Source of the DNA: Pseudomonadota bacterium | Lineage (GTDB): Bacteria; Desulfobacterota; Binatia; UBA9968 | Assembly: GCA_021324155.1 (NCBI GenBank) | Contig: JAJPJQ010000018.1 | Span: 1-64,000, forward strand | Length of the DNA: 64,000 bases | Direction: 5' to 3' | Shown: in pieces, positions 9,920-18,928 of the stretch | Layout: the number at the start of each line of letters is the position of its first letter | Position numbering within the stretch: the first letter of the stretch is position 1 | The notes under the pieces: generated by a model | Told to the model about the DNA's origin: nothing | The model's database searches: none | Seen by the model: the letters and a program-made list of their open reading frames with translations, nothing else | Program-made: the position numbers and the translations under genes

Positions 9920-10426
9920 TTAAGTCCAGCCGAGCCAGGTAAAGACCTCGCCGTCCGGAAAAGGAATATGGAGGAGACGGTCGAAAAGACCATAGAAAAA
10001 GAGCCATGCGACGGCCGCAAGCACGAGCGACAGCGGCCAGCTCTCGCGTGATTGAACTTTGAGATAGAGGAAGACGATCAGCGGCACGCAGTAACCGAAG
10101 CCAAAGAGCCAGACCGCGAGCAGGTAGCCGACGATCCAGGAAAAGATATTGATCGTTCGGCGCCGCGCGAGCGCCGGATCGGTGCGCTCGGAAAGCTGCA
10201 TATCGACCGGCGCGGCGTTGGCCGTCTCCTTAGCCACAACGCCTTTGAGATCGAGGACGACCTGGATGACCGCGAGAATCAGCATCGGAATCCCGATCGC
10301 CCAGGGATATAGCCGCGCCTGAAGCCGCCAGTCCTTTGCCTGGTAGGCGAAGACGATGAAGAAAATCGCCACAACGACGCTCAACAGCACCTGGGGGCGA
10401 AGCTTCATGGCTGGTTCGCTTATCAC
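9920..10426 (-). CDS. tctB: TctB-family small transmembrane subunit
   Basis: 168 aa, four hydrophobic segments, next to TctC/TctA genes; GYLLAVWLFGFGYCVPLIVFLYLKVQSRESW. Confidence 0.75.
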   Translation of the reverse strand: MISEPAMKLRPQVLLSVVVAIFFIVFAYQAKDWRLQARLYPWAIGIPMLILAVIQVVLDLKGVVAKETANAAPVDMQLSERTDPALARRRTINIFSWIVGYLLAVWLFGFGYCVPLIVFLYLKVQSRESWPLSLVLAAVAWLFFYGLFDRLLHIPFPDGEVFTWLGWT

Positions 10427-10510
10427 AGGCGCTGGGGGTGGTCAATCCGAGGGGCAGCAAGGCCGCCGGAGGCTTTTCACGTCCGCGCCCGGCGTGATAA
10501 GAGACCCGCT

Positions 10511-11524
10511 ATGGACGTCGCTATCGAATCGGGTACGGTGATAAGGCGCGCCGGCTTGATCCTCTTTTGCTTTCTGTCCCTTATGTCGCCGGCAACGTCG
10601 CGCGCTGCCGAGGCGCCGTCGCTCCGGCGCGTGGGGCTCGTCTCGTCGTCCGGCGATCCGCGCTCGCCGGGGCCGCTGATCGACGCGTTCCGCCAGCGTC
10701 TGCGCCAGCTCGGCTACATCGAAGGACAAAACATCGCGATCGAGCTGCGCTTCGCTGAAGGGAAGCTGGAGCGTATTCCCGGCTTCGTCGAGGATTTCGC
10801 GAAGCGGAAGGTGGATGCGCTGGTGGTCTCTTCGGTCCCGGCGATCCGCGCTGCCAAGCGTACGACATCGGATGTTCCCGTGGTCATGCTGATCACCGTC
10901 GATCCGGTCGCGACCGGAATCGTCGCGAGCCTGTCCCGCCCGGGCAGCAACATCACCGGCATTGCGGCCCTTGCGCGCGATCTCCGGCGCGAGGGAGTCG
11001 ATTTACTCAAAACCGCCGCGCCGGGGATTTCACGCGTCGGCGTTCTCTGGAATGTCGAAGGCCGCGCATCGGCCGCGCCGATGAAGGATTATGAAGCTCT
11101 CGGGTTCGGACGCAAGCTGCACTTTCAGTCGCTCGAAGTACGCAGCGACGCGCCCGATCTCCCGGGCGCGTTTCAGGCTGCCGCGAAGGGTCGCGCAGAC
11201 GCGCTCATCGCGGTCGGCAACACGGCGCTCGCGCGTCATCTGAAACAGATCTCCGAACTTGCGCTGCAAAACCGCTTGCCGTCGCTGTCGGAGCGCGGCG
11301 GCTATGCCGAGCTCGGCGGACTCATGGACTACTCCGCCGATTATACGGAAAACTTCCGCCGCCTGGCGGAATATGTCGATAAAATTCTGAAAGGCGACAA
11401 AGCCGGCGATCTTCCGATCGAGAAGAGCAAGTTCAATCTCGCGGTGAACCTCAAGACCGCCCAGCAGCTCGGTCTCAATATTTCGCAGACCGTCGTCAAG
11501 CGCGCGGACAAAGTCATCCGGTAA
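10511..11524 (+). CDS. ABC transporter substrate-binding protein (ABC_sub_bind/TrpX-like)
   Basis: FRQRLRQLGYIEGQNIAIELRFAEGKLERIPGFVEDFAKRKVDALVVSSVPAIRAAKRTTSDVPVVML. Confidence 0.85.
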   Translation: MDVAIESGTVIRRAGLILFCFLSLMSPATSRAAEAPSLRRVGLVSSSGDPRSPGPLIDAFRQRLRQLGYIEGQNIAIELRFAEGKLERIPGFVEDFAKRKVDALVVSSVPAIRAAKRTTSDVPVVMLITVDPVATGIVASLSRPGSNITGIAALARDLRREGVDLLKTAAPGISRVGVLWNVEGRASAAPMKDYEALGFGRKLHFQSLEVRSDAPDLPGAFQAAAKGRADALIAVGNTALARHLKQISELALQNRLPSLSERGGYAELGGLMDYSADYTENFRRLAEYVDKILKGDKAGDLPIEKSKFNLAVNLKTAQQLGLNISQTVVKRADKVIR

Positions 11525-11529
11525 TCGCG

Positions 11530-12513
11530 ATGCGTCTCGCACTAATCCTCGTCTTTCTCGTTGCCACGTTCGAAACATGTGTCGCCGCGGATGACAAGGT
11601 AAAGGTGCCGCTCAGCGCATCGTCGAAGACGCTGGGCTACAGTCCGTTGTGGGTCGCGGCCAGGCAAGGCTTTTTCGAGCGGCAGGGCCTCGACATCCAG
11701 CCGGTCTTGATCCAGGGCGCCGACAAGTCACTGATGGCGCTCGTCGGCGGCTCGGTCGCGGTCTCCGCCGCGGCCGCCGACGCGCCGATCGGCGCGATCG
11801 AGCGCGGCGTCGATCTGGTCAGCTTCGGCGGCGTCATCAACGGTCTCACGCACATGATCATGGGCGGCAAGAACTATAAGACCTACGAGGACCTGCGCGG
11901 CGCGACCATCGGCTCCTCGGGGCTCACTTCCGGTACCGCGCTGGTCTTGCGGCGTGTGCTGAAGGCCAAGGGGCTGGAATATCCGAGAGACTACAAGCTC
12001 ATCAATGTCGGCGGCTCGGCGCCCGCGTTCGCGGCGCTCGCGTCGGGGCAGATCGCGGCGTCGATCATCGCCGTCCCGCTCAGCTTCGAGGCCGTCGAGC
12101 TCGGCTTTAACGTGATCGGCAGAGTGGTCGATGTGATTCCCAATTTTCAGCTCACGGTCTTGACCGCGCGGCGCTCGTGGGCGGAGGCGAACCGGCCGAC
12201 CGTGGTGCGCTTTATGAAGGCGATGGCGCTGTCGATACGCTGGCTCTACGACAACAAGCGCGCGGCGATCGAGTTTCTCACGCGCGAGATGAAGCTCAAG
12301 CCGGCGCACGCGGAAAAAGGCTGGGAGTATTACGTCGAGAACCGCATCTGGAATCCCGACGCCGACATTAATCTCGAAGGCATGAGGGTCGTCATCCAGG
12401 TTCAGGCGGAGCAGGGACTGATTCACGGCGCTTTGCCGGGTCCGGCGAAGTATGTCGACCAGAGTTATTTGCGCGAGGCGTTGAAGGAGATCGGCACCAA
12501 GAGTTCTCTGTAA
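11530..12513 (+). CDS. ABC transporter substrate-binding protein (NMT1/SsuA-like)
   Basis: Signal peptide; YSPLWVAARQGFFERQGLDIQPVLIQGADKSLMALVGGSVAVSAA. Confidence 0.83.
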   Translation: MRLALILVFLVATFETCVAADDKVKVPLSASSKTLGYSPLWVAARQGFFERQGLDIQPVLIQGADKSLMALVGGSVAVSAAAADAPIGAIERGVDLVSFGGVINGLTHMIMGGKNYKTYEDLRGATIGSSGLTSGTALVLRRVLKAKGLEYPRDYKLINVGGSAPAFAALASGQIAASIIAVPLSFEAVELGFNVIGRVVDVIPNFQLTVLTARRSWAEANRPTVVRFMKAMALSIRWLYDNKRAAIEFLTREMKLKPAHAEKGWEYYVENRIWNPDADINLEGMRVVIQVQAEQGLIHGALPGPAKYVDQSYLREALKEIGTKSSL

Positions 12514-12527
12514 ACCAGGAGGCGACG

Positions 12528-13526
12528 ATGAAACTCATCGCGGCGTTGGCGCTTAGCTTGTACCTCTGTTCCGCTGGTGTCGTTTTTGCGCAGCCGAGCC
12601 CGGCGGTGCTCGAAGGCGCGAAGAAGGAGGGGAGGCTTACGTGGTACACGTCGATGGCGATCGATACCTCGAAGCCGCTGCTCGACGCCTTTCTCGTCGA
12701 GTATCCTTTCGTCAAGGCCGAGCTCGCGCGCCTCGGCGAGGAACAGCTGCTGAACCGCATTCTCGCGGAAGCGCGCGCCGGGAAGGTGCTCTTCGATGTA
12801 GTCTCGTCGAGCGGCATCCAGCTGCTCGCGGATAAAAAATTCCTCGCGCCGTACGCGTCGCCCGAAGCCGAGGCGTACGCGCCCGAGCTCAAGGACGCCG
12901 GGCACCGCTGGACGGCGGTCTACAACAACAATCTCGTCGTCATGTACAACACGCGCATGCTCGCAGAGCGCGACGCGCCGCGCGATTATCCCGATCTGCT
13001 CAATCCGAAGTGGAAGGGCAAGATGCTGATGGACTCGACCGACTACGACTGGTACGGCGCGCTCATGCAGGTGTGGGGAAAAGAAGCGGGGCAACGCTAT
13101 TTCCAACGGCTCGCGCAGCAGCAGCCCTCATGGCGGCGCGGCCATGGATTGGTCGCGCAGCTCGTCGCCGCCGGCGAGGTTCCGATCGGCTGGGCGTACA
13201 GCTTTCGTGTCGAGCGCATGAAGCGCGAGTCCGCGCCCGTTGATTGGGTGACGACGTTCAATCCCATCGTGACGACGATCAGCGGCATGGGCCTGAGCGC
13301 GAAGTCGACGTCGCCGAACACGTCGAAGCTCTTCATCGATTTCGTCCTCTCGAAGAAGGCGCAGGAGATGGTCCGCGAGATGCGCCGCATCCCATCGCGC
13401 GGCGACGTCAAGCCCTTCGCGCCGAAGATGGACCAGTCCAAGCTCAAGCTGAAGCTCGTCCCGGCAGAAGTCGCGGAGCACTCCGACCGGTATGCGGAGG
13501 AGTTCAGGAAAATATTTGGGCTGTGA
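12528..13526 (+). CDS. Extracellular solute-binding protein (iron(III)-type)
   Basis: Signal peptide; LEGAKKEGRLTWYTSMAIDTSKPLLDAFLVEYPFVKAELARLGEEQLLNRIL. Confidence 0.83.
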   Translation: MKLIAALALSLYLCSAGVVFAQPSPAVLEGAKKEGRLTWYTSMAIDTSKPLLDAFLVEYPFVKAELARLGEEQLLNRILAEARAGKVLFDVVSSSGIQLLADKKFLAPYASPEAEAYAPELKDAGHRWTAVYNNNLVVMYNTRMLAERDAPRDYPDLLNPKWKGKMLMDSTDYDWYGALMQVWGKEAGQRYFQRLAQQQPSWRRGHGLVAQLVAAGEVPIGWAYSFRVERMKRESAPVDWVTTFNPIVTTISGMGLSAKSTSPNTSKLFIDFVLSKKAQEMVREMRRIPSRGDVKPFAPKMDQSKLKLKLVPAEVAEHSDRYAEEFRKIFGL

Positions 13527-13549
13527 AGCTTAAATCACGCGGGTCGCAA

Positions 13550-13903
13550 TCATCCGACCACTGTTCCCTGATGGAACACGATGCGCCAAGTCCCGCCCTC
13601 GTTTCGCCATATTGAACTTCGAAGGGCGTAGCCGGACCTACCTGACGCGGAGGACTTGTATGACACCAGGCAGACGGATGTGCTTAGCTCGCGGACGCGG
13701 AAATCCTCAATGATGCGCTCCATCGGCTGCCACTCTGAGATCGCCGCGATGATCTCTGCCCTGGACCAGACTTTTCCCGAAGAGCCGAATTCAACGAAAT
13801 CCTCCGCCATAAGCGCCGACGCCTCATCGGCGGACAGCTTCCTGCCGACCTGGGCCAGACGCTGCTCCAGCTCGAATAGCATTTCGTCCCGCGCTTTGCT
13901 CAT
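13550..13903 (-). CDS. DUF4440/SnoaL-like nuclear transport factor 2 fold protein
   Basis: LMAEDFVEFGSSGKVWSRAEIIAAISEW...VCLVSYKS...WRIVFHQGTVV. Confidence 0.7.
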   Translation of the reverse strand: MSKARDEMLFELEQRLAQVGRKLSADEASALMAEDFVEFGSSGKVWSRAEIIAAISEWQPMERIIEDFRVRELSTSVCLVSYKSSASGRSGYALRSSIWRNEGGTWRIVFHQGTVVG

Positions 13904-13921
13904 CTGTCGATGAATTGGTCC

Positions 13922-14203
13922 TCAATTCCATTTCGGATGGAGGACGATCAGGAGCAGAAAAAAGAGTCCTGTGAGGGTGCTCGGAACGGCAAGCGCGAGC
14001 GCCAGAGAGTTCGCGAAGCGCGACCGTCCCGCCCGCTGAAGCCAGAGGCTGCCGATAAGCACGGCGGCGAGGATACCCAGGATCAGCAGCCATAACATGA
14101 TGTTGAACGACGACACCGTGCCGTCGGCGATACCGATGATGAAGAAGACGACGAAGATGAGCGCCGTCAGCGCATCGATGCCCCAAAGGATTTTAAACAT
14201 CAT
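13922..14203 (-). CDS. Small membrane protein of unknown function
   Basis: 93 aa with three hydrophobic segments. Confidence 0.5.
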   Translation of the reverse strand: MMFKILWGIDALTALIFVVFFIIGIADGTVSSFNIMLWLLILGILAAVLIGSLWLQRAGRSRFANSLALALAVPSTLTGLFFLLLIVLHPKWN

Positions 14204-14217
14204 TGGCCCTCTCTACA

Positions 14218-14733
14218 TCACCAGCCGCCGCCTGGAACCTGCCCCTCGTAACGACCGCTGAAGAAAAACGTATCAAACGTGTTCTTTTCCAGATCGTAAA
14301 CAGCGCCGAAAAAATATATGCCGCCGTCGCACATGTCGCCGTACTTGGTTCGCGATCGCTCGGATAGCGCCGCGTCATGGCTCGGAGTTTCGTCCCAGAG
14401 AGCGTTCACATAGAGCACACGTTTACCGTTTCGCAAGAAGCCTGAGTACTGGCGGTGATAGCGCTGCGGGCGACGACGACGATCTTCCGCACGTAATAGA
14501 CGGGCAAAAGCGGCATCAATTGCGGCCGGAAGCATTCTCTCTGCTTGTTCGACCTCGGCGTTGGATGGCTGCCACCATTCGCCGAGACCCTCAGGGAACG
14601 GGCGAGTACAGGGATGTCGCATCTTTTCCGCTTCGGATCTCGGCAAGATTGTCCAGCCATCATGTTCCGCCGCTTCTGCAAAGGTGTACATCAGCGCGAC
14701 GATAAAGAGGGTATTTATGGCGAGCTTTATCAT
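14218..14733 (-). CDS. Hypothetical secreted protein
   Basis: 171 aa ORF with N-terminal hydrophobic segment MIKLAINTLFIVALMYTFAEAAEH; fits compact gene spacing. Confidence 0.5.
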   Translation of the reverse strand: MIKLAINTLFIVALMYTFAEAAEHDGWTILPRSEAEKMRHPCTRPFPEGLGEWWQPSNAEVEQAERMLPAAIDAAFARLLRAEDRRRRPQRYHRQYSGFLRNGKRVLYVNALWDETPSHDAALSERSRTKYGDMCDGGIYFFGAVYDLEKNTFDTFFFSGRYEGQVPGGGW

Positions 14734-14745
14734 CGCTCGACGAAC

Positions 14746-16809
14746 TCACTGCGCGCTCAGCGCCACCGCCCCGTTTTTCTTCGCCGCCGAGATAATGCGC
14801 GCGGCGTCCTCCGGCAATAAGAATCTCTCCTCGATCAGAGTGCGCGCCGCGGACGCGAGCTTCTCGACGTAATCCGCGTTGTCCTTGTAGCGCTCTTCGA
14901 GCGACAGGCGCGGGTCATTGGTTTTTAGGCGCTCTTCCTTGGTCTTCGCGAACGGAATGTAGGAGCCGACGAGATAGCACAGCTCGTCTTCCATGTAGCC
15001 CTTCGCGCGCAGGTTCCAGCCGGAATAGGTTGCGATGGGCACCTGCACATCGACCGACCGCACGCCGGCGATCTCGTTGCCGTCGGCGTCCACTTTGGGA
15101 ACGTAGACGCGATGCTCGGTGCCGGCGATGTGCTCCGGCGGCTCCGCGCGCCGGTTTTGCAGGAAGAGATCGTTAATCTTGCCGAGATATTTCACGCCGG
15201 GAATCGCCGGGAAGCCCTGCTTCTCGCGCGCCGTGTCGACCAGCGTGCCGTCGCTAAGGCGCGGGAAGCGGCTATCCGGCGGCTCGATGCCTTTGGTCAC
15301 CCAATCCTGCAGCGCGACGAGCAGCGCGCGCTGCGTCTCCTGATACGACAAGGGATTGCTGAGCTGCTGGCAGGTGTCGCGCGCCGGCTTTTCGGCGGGG
15401 CCGTGCTGCGTGCCGGAAAAATAATAGAGCCGCACGTTGGAGGGAATCGGCGCTTCCGACCTTCCCCGCGGGTCGGTGACGACGAGCGAGTTGCGCGCCT
15501 GGTAGGCTTCCGTGCCTGAATCCCAATGCATGATCTTCGGGCACGCCTGCTGTACGCGGCAGCGCGCCAGCACGCCGTCGGTCTTTCTCGTGGATGGATT
15601 GGGCGCGTTCTCGTACGTGTACGGAAACTCGTCGCCGGGAAAATAATGCCCTTCGAGCGCGGTCGGGAAGCGGCCGGGCATCGCGAACTCCGCGTTGACG
15701 AAGATGCGGCGCGAGCCGGAGATATGCGGGATCAGCCCGTCGAAGACGATTCTTTTTCTCTCGTCGAGATTGAATCCTTGATAAACGAGGTCTTTCAGAA
15801 AACGTCCCGCCTGCGACGAGCCGAAACCGATCGCCCAGCGCGGCGCGGCTCGGCCGCCCCGGCCATCGTCGAAAGACAATGGATTCGCGGCGGAAGTCTC
15901 GCGTCTAAGGAACGACACGATGTCGCGCGTCGCGGCGAAGCCGAGTCCCATGATGATCGGATCGCGCGCCTCGTACACCAGCTCGTAGATCGCGTCGGTC
16001 GAGAAGCCCGCGGGATAGCAGATATCCGTGTTGCTCGGCGTCGGGTGGACCTTGTCGACGCAACGGGCGAAGGACCATTCGCTGCGCGCGATCGGCTCCA
16101 GCGGCGCATGCGGGCGCGCGCGGCGGTAGAGCTTCGCCTTCGGCATCGACTCCTCGACGGCCGGATAAGCGCGGATGTCGCGACTCTCGCGATCGAAGCT
16201 GAGCGGAACGGACGTGGCCGGCTTCTGGAAGACGAATTCCGTCGTGATCGTCTTTTTCATCGGGCTGCCGTCGGGGTTCTTCGCGACGGGAAATCCGGTC
16301 GTCATGCGCTCGTTGCCGGGCAGGATGTCGCCCTGCCAGCCGCTCCAGACCATCGCGTAGCCCTGGCGCATGAGGAAGCCGTCGCCCGCGTGCTCAATCG
16401 TCGTGGGATCGTTGCTGCGCGCCGCGCCGGCGTTGAAGCGCATCGCCTTGTTGCCGCGGTTCAGCGTGTCGTAAAAGATCGTGCCGTTGCCCCGCCGCAT
16501 GTCGACGGGCTTGAGGATCGATATCTCGACCCAGTACTCGACGTTGCCGTGAGCGTTGCGCTGCGCCTTGTCGATGTTGACGATGACCCGGTTCAGCGCG
16601 TTTTTAGGATCGACCTCGCCGTACGCTTTGCCGGTGATCTTCTCGTACGCCCCGGTGACGGGAAACTCGTATCCGCCGGCGAACGGCTCGCGCCTGTCGA
16701 TCACGATCTTGGTGATCTTCGCGTGAGCGGGAGAGGGGAGAACGAAAGCCGTGAGCAGCAGCACCGCCAGGACGTAAACCATAAGGCCTCCCTTCGTCTC
16801 AGTCGTCAT
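14746..16809 (-). CDS. Alpha/beta hydrolase domain-containing secreted protein
   Basis: 687 aa with signal peptide; GFGSSQAGRFLKDLVYQGFNLDERKRIVFDGLIPHISGSRR and YYFSGTQHGPAEKP. Confidence 0.65.
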   Translation of the reverse strand: MTTETKGGLMVYVLAVLLLTAFVLPSPAHAKITKIVIDRREPFAGGYEFPVTGAYEKITGKAYGEVDPKNALNRVIVNIDKAQRNAHGNVEYWVEISILKPVDMRRGNGTIFYDTLNRGNKAMRFNAGAARSNDPTTIEHAGDGFLMRQGYAMVWSGWQGDILPGNERMTTGFPVAKNPDGSPMKKTITTEFVFQKPATSVPLSFDRESRDIRAYPAVEESMPKAKLYRRARPHAPLEPIARSEWSFARCVDKVHPTPSNTDICYPAGFSTDAIYELVYEARDPIIMGLGFAATRDIVSFLRRETSAANPLSFDDGRGGRAAPRWAIGFGSSQAGRFLKDLVYQGFNLDERKRIVFDGLIPHISGSRRIFVNAEFAMPGRFPTALEGHYFPGDEFPYTYENAPNPSTRKTDGVLARCRVQQACPKIMHWDSGTEAYQARNSLVVTDPRGRSEAPIPSNVRLYYFSGTQHGPAEKPARDTCQQLSNPLSYQETQRALLVALQDWVTKGIEPPDSRFPRLSDGTLVDTAREKQGFPAIPGVKYLGKINDLFLQNRRAEPPEHIAGTEHRVYVPKVDADGNEIAGVRSVDVQVPIATYSGWNLRAKGYMEDELCYLVGSYIPFAKTKEERLKTNDPRLSLEERYKDNADYVEKLASAARTLIEERFLLPEDAARIISAAKKNGAVALSAQ

Positions 16810-16894
16810 ATTCGGAGAACAACGTTGGTGTCAACCGGCTTGACGCCCATTCAGCCCTCCCATATGCTCCATCACGCCATAGGAGGAAAATCAC

Positions 16895-17722
16895 ATGGAG
16901 ACCAAATCCTACGCGACCGTCAAGGTTGAAAAAGAGGACGGCATCTCGTGGGCGATCTTAAACCGCCCGGAGAAGCGCAACGCGATGAGCCCGCAGCTGC
17001 ACTACGACATGCTCGAGGCGCTGACGGAGCTCGAGAGCGATAAGGAGACGCGCGTCGTCGTGATCACCGGCGCGGGCGAGAGCTGGTGCGCCGGCCAGGA
17101 CCTGAAGGAATACTTTCGCGCGCTGGAGAAAAATCCCGCCGAGAAGCGCAAGGCCGGTTGGGCGTCGCAGGAGTGGCGCTGGCGCAAGCTCTACACCTTT
17201 CCCAAGCCGACGATCGCGATGGTCAACGGCTTCTGCTTCGGCGGCGCCTTTACGCCGCTGATCGCTTGCGACTTCGCCATCGCCGCCGATGAGGCGATCT
17301 TCGGTCTCAGCGAGATCAACTGGGGCATCTTTCCCGGCGGGCTCGTAAGCCGCGTGCTCGCCGAGTCGATGACCTATCGCGACGCGATGTACTACATTAT
17401 GACCGGCGACAGCTTCGACGGAAAGAAGGCGGCGGAGATGCGGCTCGTGACTTACTCCGTGCCGAAGGCGAAGCTTCGCGAGGAGACGATCAAACTCGCC
17501 AACAAGCTCAAACAGAAAAATCCCGCCGCGCTCAAGGCGGCGAAGGAAGTCTACAAGGCGTGCAAGACGATGGACTACTGGCAGGCCGAGGAATTGATGT
17601 CCGCAAAAAGCGCGGCGCTCGCCGCGAACGATCCCGAGCGCGGGCGCGAGAAGGGGATGAAGCAGTTCCTCGACGACAAGACTTATCGCCCCGGCCTGGG
17701 TCACTACGACCGTAATAAATAA
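16895..17722 (+). CDS. Enoyl-CoA hydratase/isomerase family, p-hydroxycinnamoyl-CoA hydratase/lyase-like
   Basis: AILNRPEKRNAMSPQLHYDMLEALTELESDKETRVVVITGAGESWCAGQDLKEYFR; GGAGG upstream. Confidence 0.82.
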   Translation: METKSYATVKVEKEDGISWAILNRPEKRNAMSPQLHYDMLEALTELESDKETRVVVITGAGESWCAGQDLKEYFRALEKNPAEKRKAGWASQEWRWRKLYTFPKPTIAMVNGFCFGGAFTPLIACDFAIAADEAIFGLSEINWGIFPGGLVSRVLAESMTYRDAMYYIMTGDSFDGKKAAEMRLVTYSVPKAKLREETIKLANKLKQKNPAALKAAKEVYKACKTMDYWQAEELMSAKSAALAANDPERGREKGMKQFLDDKTYRPGLGHYDRNK

Positions 17723-17727
17723 TCGCT

Positions 17728-18642
17728 GTGTCGACGCAGTCGCTGATCGCCGGGTATGCGACGATCGGACAGGGCGCCGGCCCGATGATCGTCACCGAGC
17801 GCGCCGGCATTTTCGCCAAGCACGGCCTCGACGTCACGACGCGCATCATGGGCGGCGCCAAGGGCGTCGTCCGGGGCTTGATGGCAGGCGAGATTCTCTT
17901 CGGCAATCTCGCCGCGCCGGCGCTGCTCCGCGCCGGCGTCGAAGGCAAAGCCGATCTCGTCTTTCTCACCGGCGGCATCAACCAGCAATTCCTCGTCGCG
18001 CGGACGCGTTTTCGCCGTCGCGGCGAGCTCGACGGCGCGCGCATCGGCTTTCTCGGCGACGGCGGGCTCAACGATCTGCTTGTCCGCTTCATCATCGAGC
18101 GCTTCGTCGCGCAGGGCATCCGCGCCAGCGCGGTACAGCTCTCGCGCGGCGGCGAGCGTGGTGCGGCGCCGCTGTTCGACGGCTCGTGCGACGCGCTCGT
18201 GATGACGCCGCCGGAAGCGGTCGAGGCGAAGCTCCGCGGCTGCCCGTTTCTCGTCGACTTCGCCGAATTCGGCTTCAACTACGCTTTGGGCGGCATCGCC
18301 GCTCGGCGGCGAACCGTCGAGGAGTCGCCAAACCTCGCGCGCAAATTCGTCGCGGCGTACGTCGAGGGCATGCACCGCTATCGCAGCGACCGCGAGTTCA
18401 CTATCAAGGTTCAGCAGGAATACAGCGGCATCGCCGACCGCAAGGTAGCCGAAGAAACTTACGATCTCACGCGGCCGGGAATGCCCGAGCTTCCGTATCC
18501 CGTCGTCGCGGCGTTGGGCGAGGCGCTTAAGATGATGTCGCGCGACCTGCCCGCAGCGGCGGACACCGATCCGCAAAGCTTCGTCGACGACCGCTTCGTC
18601 CGCGAATTGGACGAATCCGGCTTCGTCCGTAAGCTCGGCTGA
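17728..18642 (+). CDS. NMT1/SsuA-like ABC substrate-binding domain protein, no evident signal peptide
   Basis: MIVTERAGIFAKHGLDVTTRIMGGAKGVVRGLMAGEILFGNLAAPALLRA; probable GTG start. Confidence 0.7.
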   Translation: MSTQSLIAGYATIGQGAGPMIVTERAGIFAKHGLDVTTRIMGGAKGVVRGLMAGEILFGNLAAPALLRAGVEGKADLVFLTGGINQQFLVARTRFRRRGELDGARIGFLGDGGLNDLLVRFIIERFVAQGIRASAVQLSRGGERGAAPLFDGSCDALVMTPPEAVEAKLRGCPFLVDFAEFGFNYALGGIAARRRTVEESPNLARKFVAAYVEGMHRYRSDREFTIKVQQEYSGIADRKVAEETYDLTRPGMPELPYPVVAALGEALKMMSRDLPAAADTDPQSFVDDRFVRELDESGFVRKLG

Positions 18643-18650
18643 TCAATTCA

Positions 18651-18917
18651 TTAATATTCCGCGAACGCGTCGTCGGGATAGCAATAGAGCCATCGCTCTC
18701 CGGTTTCCGCCGAGGCGATCACGGGATGCTTGGTGCTGCGCGCGTGCGCGGTCGCGTGGCGATTGGGCGAATCGTCGCAGCAGAGCGTCGCCGCGCACTG
18801 CTGGCAAATCCTCAGATGGACCCAGTCCGCGCCGATCTTTTCGCACTCTTCGCACAACATACGCTTCGGATGTTTGACGGTCTTAACGCTCTGAATGTGA
18901 CGGCAGGCCGGGGCCAT
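18651..18917 (-). CDS. UBP-type zinc finger domain protein
   Basis: CRHI...CEECEKIGADWVHLRICQQCAATLCCDDSPNRHATAHARSTKHPVI: ZnF-UBP Cys/His spacing. Confidence 0.85.
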   Translation of the reverse strand: MAPACRHIQSVKTVKHPKRMLCEECEKIGADWVHLRICQQCAATLCCDDSPNRHATAHARSTKHPVIASAETGERWLYCYPDDAFAEY

Positions 18918-18928
18918 GAGAGGCTCTC

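Noticed and set aside
15526-16929. 467 aa + strand ORF
   Set aside because: Antisense to the alpha/beta hydrolase gene 14746..16809; Arg/Val/Asp-rich shadow ORF
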